From contig NC_061074.1 of the NCBI RefSeq assembly GCF_021917145.1, forward strand, positions 14,911,609 to 14,975,608: a DNA stretch of 64,000 nucleotides, read 5' to 3'. Below, piece after piece: positions 60,826 to 64,000 of this stretch. Position 1 is the first letter of the stretch; every line of letters starts with the position of its first letter. The notes below the pieces were generated by a model. That model was not told the DNA's origin, did not search any database, and saw only the letters and a program-made list of their open reading frames with translations. Made by a program: the position numbers and the translations under genes. The DNA comes from Hypomesus transpacificus. Its lineage: Eukaryota; Chordata; Actinopteri; Osmeriformes; Osmeridae.

Positions 60826-61435
60826 GCACACACTAGCTAGTGACATCACAGACAGAACACACTAGCTAGTGACATCACAGACAGAACACACTAGCTAGTG
60901 ACATCACAGACAGAACAGACTAGCTAGTGACATCACAGACAGAACCGACTGGCCAGTGACATCACAGACAGAACAGACTAGCTAGTGACATCACAGACAG
61001 AACAGACTAGCTAGTGACATCACAGACAGAACCGACTGGCCAGTGACATCACAGACAGAACCGACTGGCCAGTGACATCACAGACAGAACACACTAGCTA
61101 GTGACATCACAGACAGAACAGACTAGCTAGTGACATCACAGACAGAACCGACTGGCCAGTGACATCACAGACAGAACAGACTAGCTAGTGACATCACAGA
61201 CAGAACAGACTAGCTAGTGACATCACAGACAGAACCGACTGGCCAGTGACATCACAGACAGAACCGACTGGCCAGTGACATCACAGACAGAACAGACTAG
61301 CTAGTGACATCACAGACAGAACCGACTGGCCAGTGACATCACAGACAGAACAGACTGGCCAGTGACATCACAGACAGAACAGACTAGCTAGTGACATCAC
61401 AGACAGAACAGACTGGCCAGTGACATACAGACACA
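60826..61435. repeat. 29-bp minisatellite, 21 copies, with palindromic core variants
   Basis: The unit TGACATCACAGACAGAAC plus A/C-C/G-ACTAGCTAG repeats with period 29 without spacers. Each copy has an 8-base palindrome, either CTAGCTAG (12 copies by my reading) or CTGGCCAG (9 copies). No mixed form was seen. The preceding three-base site is CAC, CAG or CCG. Confidence 0.92.
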
Positions 61436-61980
61436 CTAAGACCAGCTGGTGGAGGAAGAGAGGGAGAGAGTATGTAAGGATGGAGAGAAGGAGGGAAGCA
61501 GGATGGATGGAGGGATGGATAGGGATTGAGGGAAGGAGGGAGGGCTTCCATAATTGATCAGAGTCATAATAGAGTTGGTGGCCCGAGGAGAGGCCAAGCG
61601 GGTAACCTGATCTCATTGCAACCCAAAGACACTGCTACCATGGCAACACGGAGACGCTAGCTTGCTGCCAGCTCTCTGTCCTAAGCAGCTATGACCCCTT
61701 CTATTGTCCTTAAGCATTGTACAAACACACACGCCCCCTTACATTGCTGCCCACATTACACACATGGGTGGATCTGTGTGTGTGTGTGTTTTTTCCCTTG
61801 CTTGCCCATGTGTGTGTGTGCATACATGCATGGACTGGTTATTTAGGCTAATCAGTGGAGCAGGGAACAGGTGGACACACTTATGAATATGCTGATATTA
61901 CTGTGCTCTCCCACAGACAGGAAGTGTGTGTGTGAGTGTGACATCTCTGTGCTGTCCCACAGGCAGGTAGTGAGTGTGAT

Positions 61981-63382
61981 CAGGGCCGTAACTACCATTG
62001 AGGACACCGAGGTCGTGTCCTCGGTATTTTTTTTCGTATTTCTGTTTTTTTTTTGCTTAAATCGTGGTATATAAACTCAAAATAAAGTACACGTGAAACT
62101 GACTGCAGGACGATGATCTTGGTCTCCCACAAACCGTAACGTGATTTTATACTTGAAGAGCCGAGTAGCTCAAGAGTTTGGACATATGTGCTGCGCGTCA
62201 TCAACAAAACGTACTGTCGTTATGGTAACCACCAAACACAAGTCGGACGCTGATGTTACCGCCATAGACATACCGCTACTGTTAGTGAATAGCCTATGTT
62301 AGTTACAGTCACTGGAAGAGGAGCGCAGCAAACTAAACATGTAGGTTAAGAGAAGTTTAAGTGGCAGATGACTGTGAGAAGAAAGATTCATTTTCATGTG
62401 GAAATATTGTATTGCAGCAGCGTACTACTCAGATAAGGAAACATCAAATCAAAGTTTGGTTAACTCCGTCAGTACTGTACCGGTGGTCAATCAATTTCCA
62501 CCGGTTGAATCAACATTCATTTTGCGATTGATATGATATGTCATTGATGTGATTGATTGAAAATGAAATTCAGTGGCAATTGGGAAATATCAAACTGACT
62601 CGCTATCGCTCGGTCGATACGTTCCAGCCTCAGTTTGATATTTCCCGGCATGACCGAACGGTCGAGGTTAGTAAGTAGTTTATTATATGGCAATTTTAGA
62701 TTCTTTTCATTTTGTAAACGAAAATAAATGGTACCTTTAGGCTAATTGTAGCTAGCTCTTAAGTCTTCTCACGGTGTGTTTCATGTGTTGCCAAGCAACT
62801 CATTACTTTTGATAGAAAGCGGACAACATGGTTCTGCTAAAATGGCTTTAATTTCATCACAAAATAACGACACAAGTGATTCAAAGAGTCTGGTCTTCAT
62901 CCTCACTTTCGATGACAAAGCTTTTCAGCATCATCTGGATAGTAAAACTCAGCAGCTGACTCGTCGATATCGCTCATTTTGAAGCTGACGTCAGAGGGCA
63001 ATACGGATCCGTATTGACCGGCGAGGAGGGCAACACGCTGGGGTGACTACCCGTTATCCAATCAAAACGCTCGTACCGTCGTTGCCATATAATAATAATT
63101 TAAAAAAAATTGTGGTAACTTGCCCTTACTTCATGAGTCCCATAAAGGTCCTTCAAAAAGCCTCAGAATGCCCCATGTTTACCTCAAAATTTCAAAAGCT
63201 CCACACCGCCCCATATTGAAATGTCATAATGATGATGTTTTTGCTCCTTAAGACTCAATAAGAGAAAATGGCCATATTTAAATAATGTAATTTAAAAAAA
63301 ATCCGGGGGAGCATGCCCCCGAACCCGCCTAGAAGTTCTGACTCATGACCTCAGTATTTTTTGGGGCCTGCGTACGGCCCTG
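61981..63382. mobile_element. hAT-type DNA transposon with 8-bp target duplication
   Basis: The element begins CAGGGCCGTA and ends TACGGCCCTG, a perfect 10-bp terminal inverted repeat. It is flanked by the perfect 8-bp duplication AGTGTGAT (61973-61980 and 63383-63390). It is 1,402 bases long with no intact transposase. Inside are a 17-bp-arm inverted repeat (62582-62598 and 62630-62646), an 18-base palindrome (62999-63016) and an inverted pair TTATTATATGGCAA/TTGCCATATAATAA (62680-62693 and 63082-63095), which may mark a nested element. Confidence 0.88.
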
Positions 63383-63439
63383 AGTGTGATATCTCTGTGC
63401 TGTCCCACAGGCAGGTAGTGAGTATGAGGCAGGCAGACA

Positions 63440-63479
63440 GAAAGAAAGACAGACAGACAGACAGACAGACAGGCAGGCA

Positions 63480-63541
<62 letters not shown>
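63440..63541. repeat. Compound (CAGA)n(CAGG)n microsatellite
   Basis: CAGA units followed by CAGG units, in the same order as the tract at 5178-5406. It lies about 20 bases after the 38-bp repeat unit that flanks the hAT element. Confidence 0.92.
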
Positions 63542-64000
63542 CTGTGGTGCAGATGGTGGTCTTTTGTGTGTGTTTATGTGTATTTGTGTGAGTGAGACAG
63601 AGACAGACAAACAGAGAGATGAAGAAAAACAGCAGCCCTTGGAGCTGTCTGTATGTTTGGAGTGTGTCTGTGTTACGGGTTACTAGACTGCTTGTGTTCA
63701 TTGGTGTGTGTGTGTGTGTGTTTGTGTATGAGAGAGAAAGCAGCACCAGTAGCAGGCCAGCTGAAAGGTGTGGTGGTTGCAGACACACTGTGTAGTTTGG
63801 CAGGAGGACAAGTCAAGCACTGGAGCTCAGATGTGTTTGTGCGTGGGTGTGTGTGTGTGTGTGTGTGCGTGCGCGTGCACGTCAGTTCAAGGCAGAGCAC
63901 AGGGTTCCCTCTTCCTGTTAGTGGAGGCTCCACAGATGGGCTGGTGGAATCATGGGAAATGTGACTCAGATGGGAGAGAACAACGGGAGGGAGAGAGACA

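Noticed and set aside
60826-61435. CRISPR-like array of 29-bp repeats
   Set aside because: The repeat length resembles CRISPR, but the copies are head to tail with no unique spacers, there are no cas genes, and the setting is a vertebrate intron. It is a minisatellite.

Overview
This window is vertebrate nuclear DNA, almost certainly from a ray-finned (teleost) fish. The genes have many short exons with GT-AG introns. Introns and spacers are crowded with CT/GA, CA/TG, CAGA/CAGG and TCCC microsatellites, minisatellites and long G or C homopolymers. The mobile elements (hAT, PIF/Harbinger, Tc1/mariner) are of types common in fish. The species cannot be named from sequence alone.

Left block (about 7.4-15.1 kb): a two-exon gene for a small secreted protein with one immunoglobulin V-like domain (+), then the last six visible coding exons of cdon (-), a Hedgehog co-receptor. 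They cover the end of the last FN3 domain, the transmembrane helix and the whole cytoplasmic tail. The cdon reading stops inside an exon at a 100-N assembly gap (15130-15229). No Ig or FN3 exons for the rest of cdon are visible on the far side, so the gap either hides a large piece or is a misjoin.

Right block (19.4-64 kb): slc1a5 (+, 8 exons, 523 aa), fkrp (-, 2 coding exons, 533 aa), strn4 (+, 17 exons, 763 aa) and the first coding exon of prkd2 (+). As I recall it, this order and these relative orientations match human 19q13.32, which supports orthology. slc1a5 and fkrp are convergent; fkrp and strn4 are divergent across 1.1 kb. The products are an ASCT2-type neutral amino acid transporter, a Golgi ribitol-phosphate transferase for alpha-dystroglycan, the PP2A/STRIPAK scaffold striatin-4, and protein kinase D2.

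After the first prkd2 exon, the remaining 13.5 kb looks like intron 1. It holds a Harbinger element with a transposase remnant, a 60-bp Tc1/mariner-like hairpin, an element carrying a RecQ-helicase fragment, a 21-copy 29-bp palindromic minisatellite, and a hAT element inserted in a 38-bp tandem repeat. A second hAT element with a perfect 8-bp target duplication lies just right of the assembly gap.

I found no CRISPR, operon, phage or other prokaryotic system. The points most worth a second look are the cdon truncation at the gap, an intron splitting the zinc-binding loop of fkrp, the paired palindrome variants in the 29-bp minisatellite, the dated nested insertions, and a cluster of ATF4-, CREB- and MYC-type sites around the start of slc1a5.
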